From: Casimicrobiaceae bacterium
GTDB lineage: Bacteria; Pseudomonadota; Gammaproteobacteria; Burkholderiales; Casimicrobiaceae
NCBI GenBank assembly: GCA_026646885.1
Contig: JAPKHK010000014.1
Coordinates: 23,398 to 87,397, forward strand
Reading direction: 5' to 3'
DNA length: 64,000 nt
The translations under genes and the position numbers were made by a program. The notes beneath the pieces were generated by a model, which ran no database searches, was not told where the DNA came from, and worked only from the letters and a program-made list of their open reading frames with translations. This document shows positions 47,598-56,758 of the stretch, piece by piece. Numbering within the stretch: position 1 is the stretch's first letter; each line of letters opens with the position of its first letter.

Positions 47598-48554
47598 TCA
47601 ACCGGCCGCTAGCACCTGCGAAAAGACCGCGCGGTCGACGTTTCCGCCAGATAGCACGACGCCGATTCTGCGCCCGAGGTTGCGGCTCCTTTCCTGCATC
47701 GCCGCCGCCAGGCCGGCAGCTCCCGCTCCTTCGGCAACATTGTGTGTAGCGGTGTAGAAAAGCCGCATCGCCGCCGCCACTTCGTCGTCGGTCACTTCGA
47801 CGATGCGCTCCACACCTTGCCAAATGATTTCCAGAGCCTCGGGGTGAGTCGCGCGGCAGGCCATGCCGTCGGCAATCCGGGTGCTCACCGGCGCCGCGAC
47901 CGCGCGGCGCTGGACAAAAGATTCCGCATAGGCCCGAGCGTGCGCGGAAACCACGCCAACGACTTCGACCGGCGCGCCCAAGGCGGCGCGCGCCGCGATC
48001 ATGCCGCAGATTCCCGATCCCATGCCGATAGGCACATAGACCGTTCGCAGATCTGGCACGGCGCGCAAAAACTCCAGGCTGTAGGTGGCCACGCCGCGCA
48101 TCAAGAGTTCATGGAAAGGCGGTATCGTATGCAGCCCGCGCTCTGCTCCCAGGCGCTCAGCGAATTCACGCGCTTCCTGGAAATCTTCGCCATGCTCGAG
48201 CAACTCCACGCCCAGCGCGCGCATGGCCGCGTTCTTTTCGACGCTGTTGCCGCGCGGCACAACGATGGTCGCGCCTAGGCCGTGTCGCCGCGCCGCATAA
48301 CCCACCGATTGCCCGTGATTGCCACGCGTGGCGCTGATCACGCCGCGCACCCCGCCGCGCTCGGCCAAGTCGGCCAGATAGACTAACCCGCCGCGCAGCT
48401 TGAAAGCGGCGATGGGGTTGTGGTTCTCATGCTTCACCCAGACCTCGGCGCCTAGCGCTTCGCGCAGCAGGGGCCAGGCGTATTGAGGAGTCGGCGGCAT
48501 AACCGCGTGCACTAGCGCGGCGGCTTCTTCCAGTCGTGGCCGTGCGGGCAGCAT
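47598..48554 (-). CDS. PLP-dependent threonine/hydroxyaspartate ammonia-lyase
   Basis: Fold-type II PLP enzyme of 318 residues. The PLP lysine is in AAFKLRGGLVYL, the substrate loop is SATRGNHGQSVG, the phosphate site is GMGSGICGM and the pyridine-N contact is VLSGGNVD. No C-terminal ACT regulatory domain is present, so it resembles catabolic threonine dehydratase, serine dehydratase or hydroxyaspartate ammonia-lyase. The ATG at 48554 is chosen over an upstream TTG. It follows dadA on the same strand by 25 bp. Confidence 0.88.
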   Translation of the reverse strand: MLPARPRLEEAAALVHAVMPPTPQYAWPLLREALGAEVWVKHENHNPIAAFKLRGGLVYLADLAERGGVRGVISATRGNHGQSVGYAARRHGLGATIVVPRGNSVEKNAAMRALGVELLEHGEDFQEAREFAERLGAERGLHTIPPFHELLMRGVATYSLEFLRAVPDLRTVYVPIGMGSGICGMIAARAALGAPVEVVGVVSAHARAYAESFVQRRAVAAPVSTRIADGMACRATHPEALEIIWQGVERIVEVTDDEVAAAMRLFYTATHNVAEGAGAAGLAAAMQERSRNLGRRIGVVLSGGNVDRAVFSQVLAAG

Positions 48555-48579
48555 TACCAAATCCGTTCTCGATCAGACT

Positions 48580-49827
48580 TCATGTCTCGGGCCACGCCGC
48601 GGGTGAGCGCCCGGCGACGATGTCGGCGAGGGTCTGCGCAGATCCACACGCCAGCGTCCAGCCCAGGGTTCCGTGCCCGGTGTTGAGGTATAGGTTGCGA
48701 TAGGCGCTGCGCCCGATATTGGGCACGTTGGAAGGTGTAGCCGGACGCAATCCGGTCCAGTATTCCACGCGATCGCGCTCGCCCACCCCCGGAAAAAGCG
48801 CAAAGGCACGCCGCGAAAGCGCATCGCAGCGCACCGGATTGAGTGCCTGATCGTAGCCATTGAGTTCGGCAGTACCAGCCACGCGCAGACGGTTGCCGAG
48901 GCGAGAAAATACGATCTTGTGCGACATGTCGGTCAGGCTCACCGTGGGCGCGGCCGCCGGATCGCTGATCGGAATGGTGGCCGAATAGCCCTTGGTGGGG
49001 TAAACCGGCAAACCAACACCTATAGGACGCAGCAGCAAAGGACTGTAGCTTCCCAGAGCCACCACGTAAGCGTCCCCCTGCACCGTTTCCACGCGCCCTT
49101 CGGCATCACGAACCCGGGCACCCCGCACGGTGCCGCCTTCCGCTAGTATGCCTTCGACCCGCTGGTTGTAGCGAAAGGACACGCCACGAGCGGCGGCCAG
49201 CGTCGCGAGACTTTGTGTGAAGCGATGCGCATCACCGCTTTCGTCCTGCGGCGTATAGACCCCACCCCGCAAGCGCGCGGCGCTGCCGGCCAAGGCGGGT
49301 TCGATTGCGGCGCATTGCGCCGCGGTCTTCACCTCGCGCGGATAACCCAGTGCACTCACTCGCGCCGCGCTCTTTTGCGCAGCGACGAATTCGGCTTCAT
49401 CTTCGTAGATCTCCAGAATGCCGCGCGCGAGCTGGTCGTATAAGATGCCAGTCTCGGCGCGCAAAGCGAGCAGGCACTCGCGGCTGAACAAAGCCAGGCG
49501 CAAGATGCGCTCGGTGTTGCACGCCGTGCGTGCCGGCAGGCATTCGCGCAGAAAGCGCAGTCCCCAGAGCCATTGCTGAAGGTCGGCGCGCCAACGGAAC
49601 AGCAAAGGCGCGTCCTCTCGACCCAACCACTTCAAAACCTGCAGGGGTGCTTGCGGATTCGCCCAGGGCTCGCAATGACCCACTGAAATCTGCCCGCCAT
49701 TGGCGAAACTCGTTTCCATGCCTGCGGCGGGCTGCCGGTCCAGCACCAGCACCTCATGGCCATCGCGTGCCAGATACCAAGCGGAAGTGACGCCCACCAC
49801 GCCGGCGCCGAGCACCACGATTTTCAT
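48580..49827 (-). CDS. dadA: D-amino acid dehydrogenase small subunit
   Basis: FAD-dependent D-amino-acid:quinone dehydrogenase of 415 residues. The FAD fold is KIVVLGAGVVGVTSAWYLA with the following acidic LVLDRQPAAGMETSFANGGQ (DadA signature). The C terminus has LYLNTGHGTLGWTLACGS. It deaminates D-amino acids at the inner membrane. With the ammonia-lyase gene it suggests an amino-acid catabolic pair. Confidence 0.94.
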   Translation of the reverse strand: MKIVVLGAGVVGVTSAWYLARDGHEVLVLDRQPAAGMETSFANGGQISVGHCEPWANPQAPLQVLKWLGREDAPLLFRWRADLQQWLWGLRFLRECLPARTACNTERILRLALFSRECLLALRAETGILYDQLARGILEIYEDEAEFVAAQKSAARVSALGYPREVKTAAQCAAIEPALAGSAARLRGGVYTPQDESGDAHRFTQSLATLAAARGVSFRYNQRVEGILAEGGTVRGARVRDAEGRVETVQGDAYVVALGSYSPLLLRPIGVGLPVYPTKGYSATIPISDPAAAPTVSLTDMSHKIVFSRLGNRLRVAGTAELNGYDQALNPVRCDALSRRAFALFPGVGERDRVEYWTGLRPATPSNVPNIGRSAYRNLYLNTGHGTLGWTLACGSAQTLADIVAGRSPAAWPET

Positions 49828-49968
49828 CTTTGAGGAAATTCCCGCTGGCCAGATTCGCGGCGCCGCCAGGACAGCGCAACGCTTTGCGGCGATTGTAGCA
49901 AGCTTTGCGATCGCCGGCCAAAGCGCTGCCAAGCACTTGGCGGCGTGGCGACAAAAAGTCGAGGCGCC

Positions 49969-51414
49969 TCAGATCAGGAAGGCGGTTGCCAAGCCCAGAA
50001 AGATGAAAAACCCGCCCGAGTCGGTAATGGCGGTGATCATCACACTCGCACCCAGGGCCGGGTCACGGCCGATGCGCAGCAAGGTCATGGGAATCAAAAC
50101 TCCGGCGGTGGCGGCGAGGGTGAGGTTGAGGGCCATGGCAGCGGTCATCACCAAGCCGAGCGTCCAGGAGTCATAGAGCAGATAGGCCACCAAGCCCAAC
50201 GCGCCGCCCCAGATCAACCCGTTGAGCGCGCTCACTTTGATTTCCTTGAGCAGCAGTTGCTCGCCGTTAGCGATGTTCACCTGGCCAACCGCGATGCCGC
50301 GCACGATCATGGTAATGGTCTGATTCCCGGAGTTGCCGCCAATGCCGGCGACGATCGGCATGAGCGTCGCCAAGGCGACGAGCTTCTCGATCGACCCCTC
50401 GAATACTCCAATCACGCGCGAGGCGAGAAATGCGGTCACCAAGTTGATCGCCAGCCAAGTCCAACGGTTTTGAAATGATTTCCACGCCGACGCAAAGACA
50501 TCTTCCTCCTCGCGCAAGCCAGCCTGCGCAAGCAAATCCTCTTCGCCCTCGGCGCGAACGAAGTCGAGCACTTCATTCACGGTCACGCGGCCCACCAGCC
50601 TGCCCTTGGCATCGACCACCGGCGCCGACACCAGGTCGTAGCGCTCGAAGGCGTTGGCGGCGTCTTCGGCCTTGTCGTCTTGCACCAGCTTGAGAACCGG
50701 CTCGACCATCACCTCACTCACCTCGCGCTCCGGATCGTTGATCAAGAGGCGGTTCAAGGGCAGGGTGCCGAGCAAGTTCTCTTCGCGATCGATGACGAAA
50801 ATCTGGTCGGTCTGGTCGGGCAGCTCATCGAAGCGCCGCAAGTAGCGCAGCACCGTTTCCAAGCTCACATCCGGACGCACGGTGACCAGATCGAAGTCCA
50901 TCAGAGCGCCGACCGCGTCCTCATCGAAAGACATGGCGGATCTCAGCTGTTCGCGCTCTTCGACTGGCAGCGATCGAAAGACGTCGGCCAGCACCTCGTC
51001 GGGCAGGTCGGGGGCGAGATATGCGATCTCGTCGGCATCGAGATTCTCTGTCGCCGCTATCAGTTCTTCGCTGGAGATGTGGCGGATCAGCGATTCGCGA
51101 ACCGCGTCGGAAACTTCCAGTAGGATTTCGCCGTCACGCTCCGCGCGCACCAGCTCCCAGACCAAAAGACGCTGGTCGAGCGGCAGGGCTTCGAGCACCT
51201 GGGCGATGTCGGCCGGATGTAGTGCGTCGAGTTCCGCGCGCAGGGACTGGATTTCCGGGCGATCGAGGAGATCAGCTACGAACTGCGGCGGCTGCCCCGG
51301 CTCGTGATGGACGAGCAAGCCCGCGAGATCGCGCTCGCGCAGCGAAGCGACGATCCCGTGCACGGCGTCGTCATGGCTGACACGCTTTTCGCGGGTTTCG
51401 GCGAAGTCGGGCAT
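49969..51414 (-). CDS. mgtE: Magnesium transporter MgtE
   Basis: Encodes 481 residues with the complete MgtE layout: an N-terminal superhelical domain (LDALHPADIAQVLEALPLDQR), two CBS domains (about 160-285) and five C-terminal membrane segments containing PIVAGIGGNSGNQT, the conserved pore motif. It is a magnesium channel gated by cytosolic Mg2+. It lies alone between dadA and the oxidoreductase operon. Confidence 0.95.
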   Translation of the reverse strand: MPDFAETREKRVSHDDAVHGIVASLRERDLAGLLVHHEPGQPPQFVADLLDRPEIQSLRAELDALHPADIAQVLEALPLDQRLLVWELVRAERDGEILLEVSDAVRESLIRHISSEELIAATENLDADEIAYLAPDLPDEVLADVFRSLPVEEREQLRSAMSFDEDAVGALMDFDLVTVRPDVSLETVLRYLRRFDELPDQTDQIFVIDREENLLGTLPLNRLLINDPEREVSEVMVEPVLKLVQDDKAEDAANAFERYDLVSAPVVDAKGRLVGRVTVNEVLDFVRAEGEEDLLAQAGLREEEDVFASAWKSFQNRWTWLAINLVTAFLASRVIGVFEGSIEKLVALATLMPIVAGIGGNSGNQTITMIVRGIAVGQVNIANGEQLLLKEIKVSALNGLIWGGALGLVAYLLYDSWTLGLVMTAAMALNLTLAATAGVLIPMTLLRIGRDPALGASVMITAITDSGGFFIFLGLATAFLI

Positions 51415-51576
51415 TTACCCAAGGTTTTGCGGGGGGGCAAAGAAAACCCGGGCATTCTACCGTGGTGCAACAAAGCCGGCCAGTAGTATTTCAGGGCCGA
51501 TAAGGCTCCCCGGACCGCCAACCCAGCGGTCACGGCACTCCACGAGCCGTTTGCGCAACGCCCCCGTTCTGTCCGG

Positions 51577-54363
51577 CTACACTCGCACCCGCGGCTTGCG
51601 ATGTTCTTCCTCTAAGTAGGCAAGCCGATCGGCATAGGGAATCTCGCCTTCGAAGCCGCCCAGGTGCACGTTGCGTTGCCACTCCTCGGCGTAATAATCC
51701 AGCACGCGCTGGATCTGCTTCTTCTCCACCGCCCCGCCGCCCAGAAGGTGTTTGAAGCGCGCTTGCAGCTTGAGGAATGCGTCGCCCGGGTTGCGCGGCG
51801 TGGGGTACATTTCGAGAAAAGGCACGCCGTGCTCGAACGTGACCGGTGCAAAAAGTCCGCCCTCTTCGGAGAGATAGGCAAGGTCATAGGTCAAGCTATC
51901 GGCGGTGAACTTCCAGCCGGTGGTGCAGGGCTGCAGGAAGTGCAGGAAGGCACCGTCTATGCCATCTTCCAGGGCGCGAGCAACGACGCGCGTAATGTGC
52001 TCCTGGCGATGCAAATTCATGCGCGCCGAAATGCTGGCGCCATGATCGGCCATGATTTCGACGATGGGTTTCTTGCGCAGCTCGTTGCCCATGGGCTTTT
52101 GCTGCCCCTGAGGGTTGGTGGTGGTGTGCCCGCCCGGCGCGCTAGCGGCAGAATACTGGTTGCCTGTGTTCTGGTAGCCCTCGTTGTCGTAGCAAACGTA
52201 GAGCGCTCGCTGCGCCAGTTCAAGGTCGAGCGGATCCTGCGCCAACTTCTGCAGGCGCGAAAAGAGACCCGAGAGGTTGCCGAAGCCGATGTCGAAGGTC
52301 GCACCATCACCACCCCAGCCCAGATGCAGCGTACGCTTCATGGCGGCGCGCAACGCCTCGCCCTCGGCACCGTTGACCTTGTGCGCGTGCTTCAACCGCG
52401 CTTTCTTGGCGGCGAGTCCGCCCAGCAACTCCGAGGGCGCGCCGCCGAAAACGCCGTGCAGTGAAGGATGCTTCTTGCCGGTGTAGGGCCAGATGCCGGA
52501 GTACACCTCGAAGCAACCCGTGGCTTCATAAGTGATGATCTCCTCGAAACCGGTGGCGGTAGCGGTCTTGGTGACCAGGCCGTAGATCGAATTCACCGGG
52601 CAGCCGAGGCAGTTGCGGATGCCCGGCTCGAGGCCGCTGCCCATGGCGGCGAGCGGGTCGAGGTTGATGCGCGTCCATTTGCGCCGCAGCGGATAACGCG
52701 CCGGCACACCCGCGCCCGCCAATTCCACCACGCGCGCCAATTCATGTGCGCCCGGCGCGATGACGGCCTTGGGCAGCCATTTGACCTCGGGCACGATCTT
52801 GTCGCGTATGAGCGCCAGCACGCGACCGGGCGTGCTATCGGGGCGCTGCCGCCTGCCCATGGCCAAGACAGCGCGGCGGAAATCCTCCAGCGTCGCCTTG
52901 TCGAGCGACAGCTCCCGCCCGTGTGCGTCGGGAATGGTGAACGTGACCTTGTCAGCAAGTGCGCGCAACTTGGAGAGCGCCTCGGCGAGCGAGAAGTTGC
53001 GCAGCACCAGGCCCTGGGCGTTGAGTATACTGGCCGGCGTTTCGCCCCGCAGGCGCGCCACGAGCACCGCGGACAGATTCACCGCCGGTTCCGGGTTCTC
53101 TAGGGCGCGGACGAGTCGCAAGGTATCGCGCGCCTTGGCCACCACCTCGGCGAGCGGATGCCTTTCCAGCACGGCAATGCAGTAGAGATCGAACAAGAGA
53201 TCGGCATCGGCCGCCTGGTCAATGCGCCCCTCGCCGCGACGGCCGCCGCGCCCTGAAGCCAGACTCACCGCGTAACCCTCCCCAGCGGCGCGCAGCTCTT
53301 GCAGTGCCGCTCGGTGCGCAGCCGGCGCGGCCTGGTCCAATTCGCCGGCGGCCTTGACTCCGGCCGACACCGATAGCCAGTTGAGATCCGGACGCAAGGC
53401 GGTGAGCGCGCGGCCTAACTCGGTTTCCTGCCAACGCGTCGGGTCGTCACCGCGCACCGCGGTCGGATGCGACAGCGCCTCGCGCTGCGCCGCGGGAAAC
53501 TTGAAGGCAGCCAAGAGGCTTGGCAAATTGAGCGCCGGAGTGGCGGCATGGCGCGCCTCCTCGCGCGCGAGCAGCGCGTCGAGGAAAACAAGAAAATCGA
53601 TCGCCGGCACGCCGTAGTCAGCGCCGGTCTCCTCGGCCAGCGCCGCGAGATCGCCGGCATCCAAATCGGCCAAAGGCCGGTTGAAGTCTCCCTGGCGAAA
53701 CACCGTCACTGCGCAACCCTGCGCGGCGAGCGTCGCGGCGCGGCGCGCCAGCAAGGCGGTATCGGCCTTCTCGCTGCCCGGCGCCAGCTCGACGAAGCCG
53801 CTCTGGTGGTTGTGAAAGAGCGCGTTGGCATTGATGGTCGTGTCGCGCACACCAAAGCGCTGCAGGAGACGCGCCACCCGTTGCATGTTGCCAAGCAAGT
53901 ATTCCAGTGCGATGTGTTGCTCCTGCGCCAGCGGGAGCAGGCTTTGCGACGCACTCTCACCAGCCACGCCCTCGACCACCACGCCGCGCCGGCCAAGCTC
54001 CAGAAGCGTACCCCAGGCTTCGTCGGCCTTGGCATTCGAAGCCGGCAAGCGCGAGAGTTCGTCGCACAGTTCATCCAACAGGAAGTCGCGTTCTTTGACC
54101 TCGCCGCCGAGAACCTGCAACAGCTCTGCAACACCCGCGGCGACGAGCCACTGCTCGCGTGGGATCAAGCCCGCGACTTCCTCGGCGGAAGCCTCGGCCA
54201 CGTCTACCGCCAACGGGCTCGCGCCGATCAAGAGCTGCACGCCGGCGGGCAGCGCCTGCGCCTGGGCAACGATGCGCGCGGCAATCACCAGGCCGTCGGC
54301 CGCATCGAGTTTTCCGGCATGAAAGAAGTCGCTGGCGGTCTTTGGGGATTTTTTCATCTGCAT
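51577..54363 (-). CDS. PorB-like TPP oxidoreductase subunit with a ~560-residue unknown N-terminal region
   Basis: Encodes 928 residues. The C-terminal third (about 560-928) is a PorB-type thiamine-diphosphate domain. Cys585, Cys588, Cys617 and Cys813 (NCLGC, EATGC, QPCTTGW) are placed for a [4Fe-4S] cluster. The diphosphate/metal motif is GGDGATFDIGFGNLSG (684-699) with DNEGYQNTG (726-734). PorB proteins are normally about 300-350 residues. The first ~560 residues are not matched to any family I recognise and have no Cys motif or membrane segment. It starts 9 bp after the PorA-like gene and is last in the five-gene operon. The 2-oxoacid substrate is unknown. Confidence 0.82.
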   Translation of the reverse strand: MQMKKSPKTASDFFHAGKLDAADGLVIAARIVAQAQALPAGVQLLIGASPLAVDVAEASAEEVAGLIPREQWLVAAGVAELLQVLGGEVKERDFLLDELCDELSRLPASNAKADEAWGTLLELGRRGVVVEGVAGESASQSLLPLAQEQHIALEYLLGNMQRVARLLQRFGVRDTTINANALFHNHQSGFVELAPGSEKADTALLARRAATLAAQGCAVTVFRQGDFNRPLADLDAGDLAALAEETGADYGVPAIDFLVFLDALLAREEARHAATPALNLPSLLAAFKFPAAQREALSHPTAVRGDDPTRWQETELGRALTALRPDLNWLSVSAGVKAAGELDQAAPAAHRAALQELRAAGEGYAVSLASGRGGRRGEGRIDQAADADLLFDLYCIAVLERHPLAEVVAKARDTLRLVRALENPEPAVNLSAVLVARLRGETPASILNAQGLVLRNFSLAEALSKLRALADKVTFTIPDAHGRELSLDKATLEDFRRAVLAMGRRQRPDSTPGRVLALIRDKIVPEVKWLPKAVIAPGAHELARVVELAGAGVPARYPLRRKWTRINLDPLAAMGSGLEPGIRNCLGCPVNSIYGLVTKTATATGFEEIITYEATGCFEVYSGIWPYTGKKHPSLHGVFGGAPSELLGGLAAKKARLKHAHKVNGAEGEALRAAMKRTLHLGWGGDGATFDIGFGNLSGLFSRLQKLAQDPLDLELAQRALYVCYDNEGYQNTGNQYSAASAPGGHTTTNPQGQQKPMGNELRKKPIVEIMADHGASISARMNLHRQEHITRVVARALEDGIDGAFLHFLQPCTTGWKFTADSLTYDLAYLSEEGGLFAPVTFEHGVPFLEMYPTPRNPGDAFLKLQARFKHLLGGGAVEKKQIQRVLDYYAEEWQRNVHLGGFEGEIPYADRLAYLEEEHRKPRVRV

Positions 54364-54372
54364 GATTCTGTC

Positions 54373-56649
54373 CTAGAGATTGACGCCGACGTAGGCCTTC
54401 TCGCGCGTGAGCTGCAACTCGCCCTTGTGCTCGCGCAGCGCCTTCAACATCTCGTCGCGCGCCAGCGCCAACGAGGGCGTGCGTCCACCCAGCCCATAGA
54501 TGCGCGAATAGAGACGCGTGCCGGAAGCCGCGAGGTCGTACTCGTTGGCGACACCCGCAAGCTCGGTGTAGAGGCGCCCGCCGACCGCGCCGAAGGGATC
54601 GTCGCGGTCGTACACGAAGACATGCTTGGCCTTGATCAGCTTCGCCCACTCCGCCTTGGGGAAGGGTCGCAGTAGGTTGGGGTGCAGCACACCGATGGGG
54701 ACGCCGGTCGCGGCGAATTCACGCGCCACTTCTTCGAAGGTGCCGCAGGCCGCGCCGGCGACGACGAAGAGCACGGGCGCCTGCTCGTTCCAGGCCTGTA
54801 CCGCACCGTAGCGCCGCCCGGTCAGCGCGGCGAATTTGTCGAACACCCGCGTGATCACTTCCAGCGCCAACTCCATGGCGACGTGGCGCTGGTAGTCGGT
54901 ATCCATGCGCGCGTTGGAGAGCTGCAGTGCGCCCATGATCGACTCGTTGGGTGTGAACACATAGCGGCGCACGTAATCGAAGGCCGGATCGGCATAGAGC
55001 GCGCGCGCCTTCTCATCGGTGAGAGCCAAGTAGCGCTCGGGCGCATGGCTGACCTCGAAGCCCTCCGAGCCCACGATCACTGGCGTCATCACCGAGCGAT
55101 CGGGCAACATCTCGATGGCGCCACGGCGCACGCGGCCGTCGAGGCCCAAGAGGCGGGCCGGCCGGTACTCGGCGTAGAGACTGATCAGCCAGGCCATCAG
55201 GTGGAAGTCGTAGGCCTGCTGCACGTCGCGCGTCATGAGGACGATGTAGCCGGCATCGAGCGCCACTTTGTAGAGATCGGTATGGTCGTTCTCCACGTCG
55301 AGCGGCGCGTTGAGCGAGCGCACCACGTCGGAGATCACTACGTTGCCCATGCGCATGCCGGCGATGGTGTGCAGAATCTCCGCCATCAGCGCCAGGCCCT
55401 GCGAGGACGAAGCGGTGAAGGCGAGCACGCGGTCGCGCGCGGCACCCATCAGCGCGCCGCCGGCCCCGTGCTCGGATTCCGGCGTCACCGATTCCGACGA
55501 CAATTCGCCGTCGGCAATCATCTGGGCCAAGTATTCGACGATGGCTGTTTGCGGCGTGATCGGATAGGCCGCCACCACCGAGGGGAACTGATTCAAGACC
55601 TGCGCCGCGGCGCGGGCGATGGCGCGGTTGCCTTCCTCGCACAGCACCTCCTGCCCGACGGGCGGGTCGTTCGGCGCGACGCGGCCGAGCGCCTTGCGCG
55701 CCGGCAGGTTCGGTGCTTCGCCGACCACGCGCCCTTGCGCTTCGCGCAGCGCATGAAGATTGGCGCGCACCTTCTCGCCGCCCCCGAACTTGCGTGTGAG
55801 CGATTCCTCCACCACTTGGGCAAAAGCTTCGGCGTCCACCGCCTCGCGCCCTAGGAGGCCCAACATGCCGCCGATCAGCGCGTAGTTGGGCGGCATGCGC
55901 TTACCTCGTACCAAACCGTCGGCATCGAGCGTGCATAAATGATAGGGCTCGTGAAATTCGGCCGCCTTGCGGAAGGCCTTCGGCTCCATTTCGGTGTTGA
56001 CGATGATGGCGATGTGGCGAGGATCGTGCGGCGGATATTCACGCAGCAGGCTGCGCAGCAGGGGAAAAAGCTTGGGATCGAACAGCAGCACCACGTCGGG
56101 CACGGCGAAGGGCGCGTGGTTGAGGATGGGCTCGCGACTCACCACGCCGTAGCCCTTGACCGGCGCGCCCTTCTTCGACGGATCGAAGAGCGGGAAAGCA
56201 CGGCCGTTGTATCCGGCGGCAACGAAAGCGGCGACCAAATCTTGCACCGCCGAAACGACTCCCGAGCCGGCCGAGCCGAGCAGGAACACCTTCAGCTGGC
56301 GCGCCTCGATGCGGCTGACGAAGTCCTGGCTGGCGAAGGCCGCGTTGGTTTCGTAGAGGCGAGCGAGCGCGCCCTGGGGATCGAGGCCCTGCTCGCGCAG
56401 CGCCAGTAGTGATTCGACCGGGTAGTTGCCGGGCTTCAGCGGTGATTCGACGAGGCCGGCGAGAAAGTCGCGGGCGGCTTGATCTATTCCGCCGGTCTGG
56501 GCATCGTCGAGATCGCCGATGCGCAAGCCCCCGAGCGTGAAGCCGACGCGCCCGCGCGAGGCCATCTGCACGGCGCGGGCGAAGGCCACCAGGCTCTTGT
56601 GGCGGCTGGCGAGCACCTGCGGGTCGCCGCCGAGTTGGATCGCGGTCAT
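54373..56649 (-). CDS. PorA-like gamma-alpha 2-oxoacid oxidoreductase subunit
   Basis: Encodes 758 residues from the ATG at 56649. An N-terminal ~115-residue extension is followed by a gamma domain (about 118-300, LKVFLLGSAGSGVVSA). The alpha domain starts at VVAAYPITPQTAIVEYLAQ (about 358) and includes ESEHGAGGALMGAA, and a transketolase-C-like domain (GVPIGVLHPNLLRPFPKAEW) closes the protein. This is pyruvate-oxidoreductase-like, unlike the KorA-type protein at the start of the same operon. Its ribosome binding site (GGGGGGAGGG) lies within the upstream repeat. It pairs with the PorB-like protein downstream. Confidence 0.87.
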   Translation of the reverse strand: MTAIQLGGDPQVLASRHKSLVAFARAVQMASRGRVGFTLGGLRIGDLDDAQTGGIDQAARDFLAGLVESPLKPGNYPVESLLALREQGLDPQGALARLYETNAAFASQDFVSRIEARQLKVFLLGSAGSGVVSAVQDLVAAFVAAGYNGRAFPLFDPSKKGAPVKGYGVVSREPILNHAPFAVPDVVLLFDPKLFPLLRSLLREYPPHDPRHIAIIVNTEMEPKAFRKAAEFHEPYHLCTLDADGLVRGKRMPPNYALIGGMLGLLGREAVDAEAFAQVVEESLTRKFGGGEKVRANLHALREAQGRVVGEAPNLPARKALGRVAPNDPPVGQEVLCEEGNRAIARAAAQVLNQFPSVVAAYPITPQTAIVEYLAQMIADGELSSESVTPESEHGAGGALMGAARDRVLAFTASSSQGLALMAEILHTIAGMRMGNVVISDVVRSLNAPLDVENDHTDLYKVALDAGYIVLMTRDVQQAYDFHLMAWLISLYAEYRPARLLGLDGRVRRGAIEMLPDRSVMTPVIVGSEGFEVSHAPERYLALTDEKARALYADPAFDYVRRYVFTPNESIMGALQLSNARMDTDYQRHVAMELALEVITRVFDKFAALTGRRYGAVQAWNEQAPVLFVVAGAACGTFEEVAREFAATGVPIGVLHPNLLRPFPKAEWAKLIKAKHVFVYDRDDPFGAVGGRLYTELAGVANEYDLAASGTRLYSRIYGLGGRTPSLALARDEMLKALREHKGELQLTREKAYVGVNL

Positions 56650-56758
56650 AGTGTAACCCTCCCCCCGGCCCCCTCCGCGCGGGAGGGGATGATTGCGGTT
56701 CGCTGCTGCGCAGCTCCGGTGATTGGAAGGCGTCCCTTCGGGCGGCCGTGCGGGACGC
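56650..56758 (-). repeat. Intergenic GC-rich repeat, copy 2
   Basis: It occupies the whole gap between two operon genes. On the minus strand it begins directly at the stop of the polyferredoxin gene, carries the GAGCTGCGCAGCAGCGAACC core (the stem GCTGCGCAGC is palindromic) and ends in a C/G-rich stem and GGGGGGAGGG. That last segment serves as the ribosome binding site of the next gene. Confidence 0.75.
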
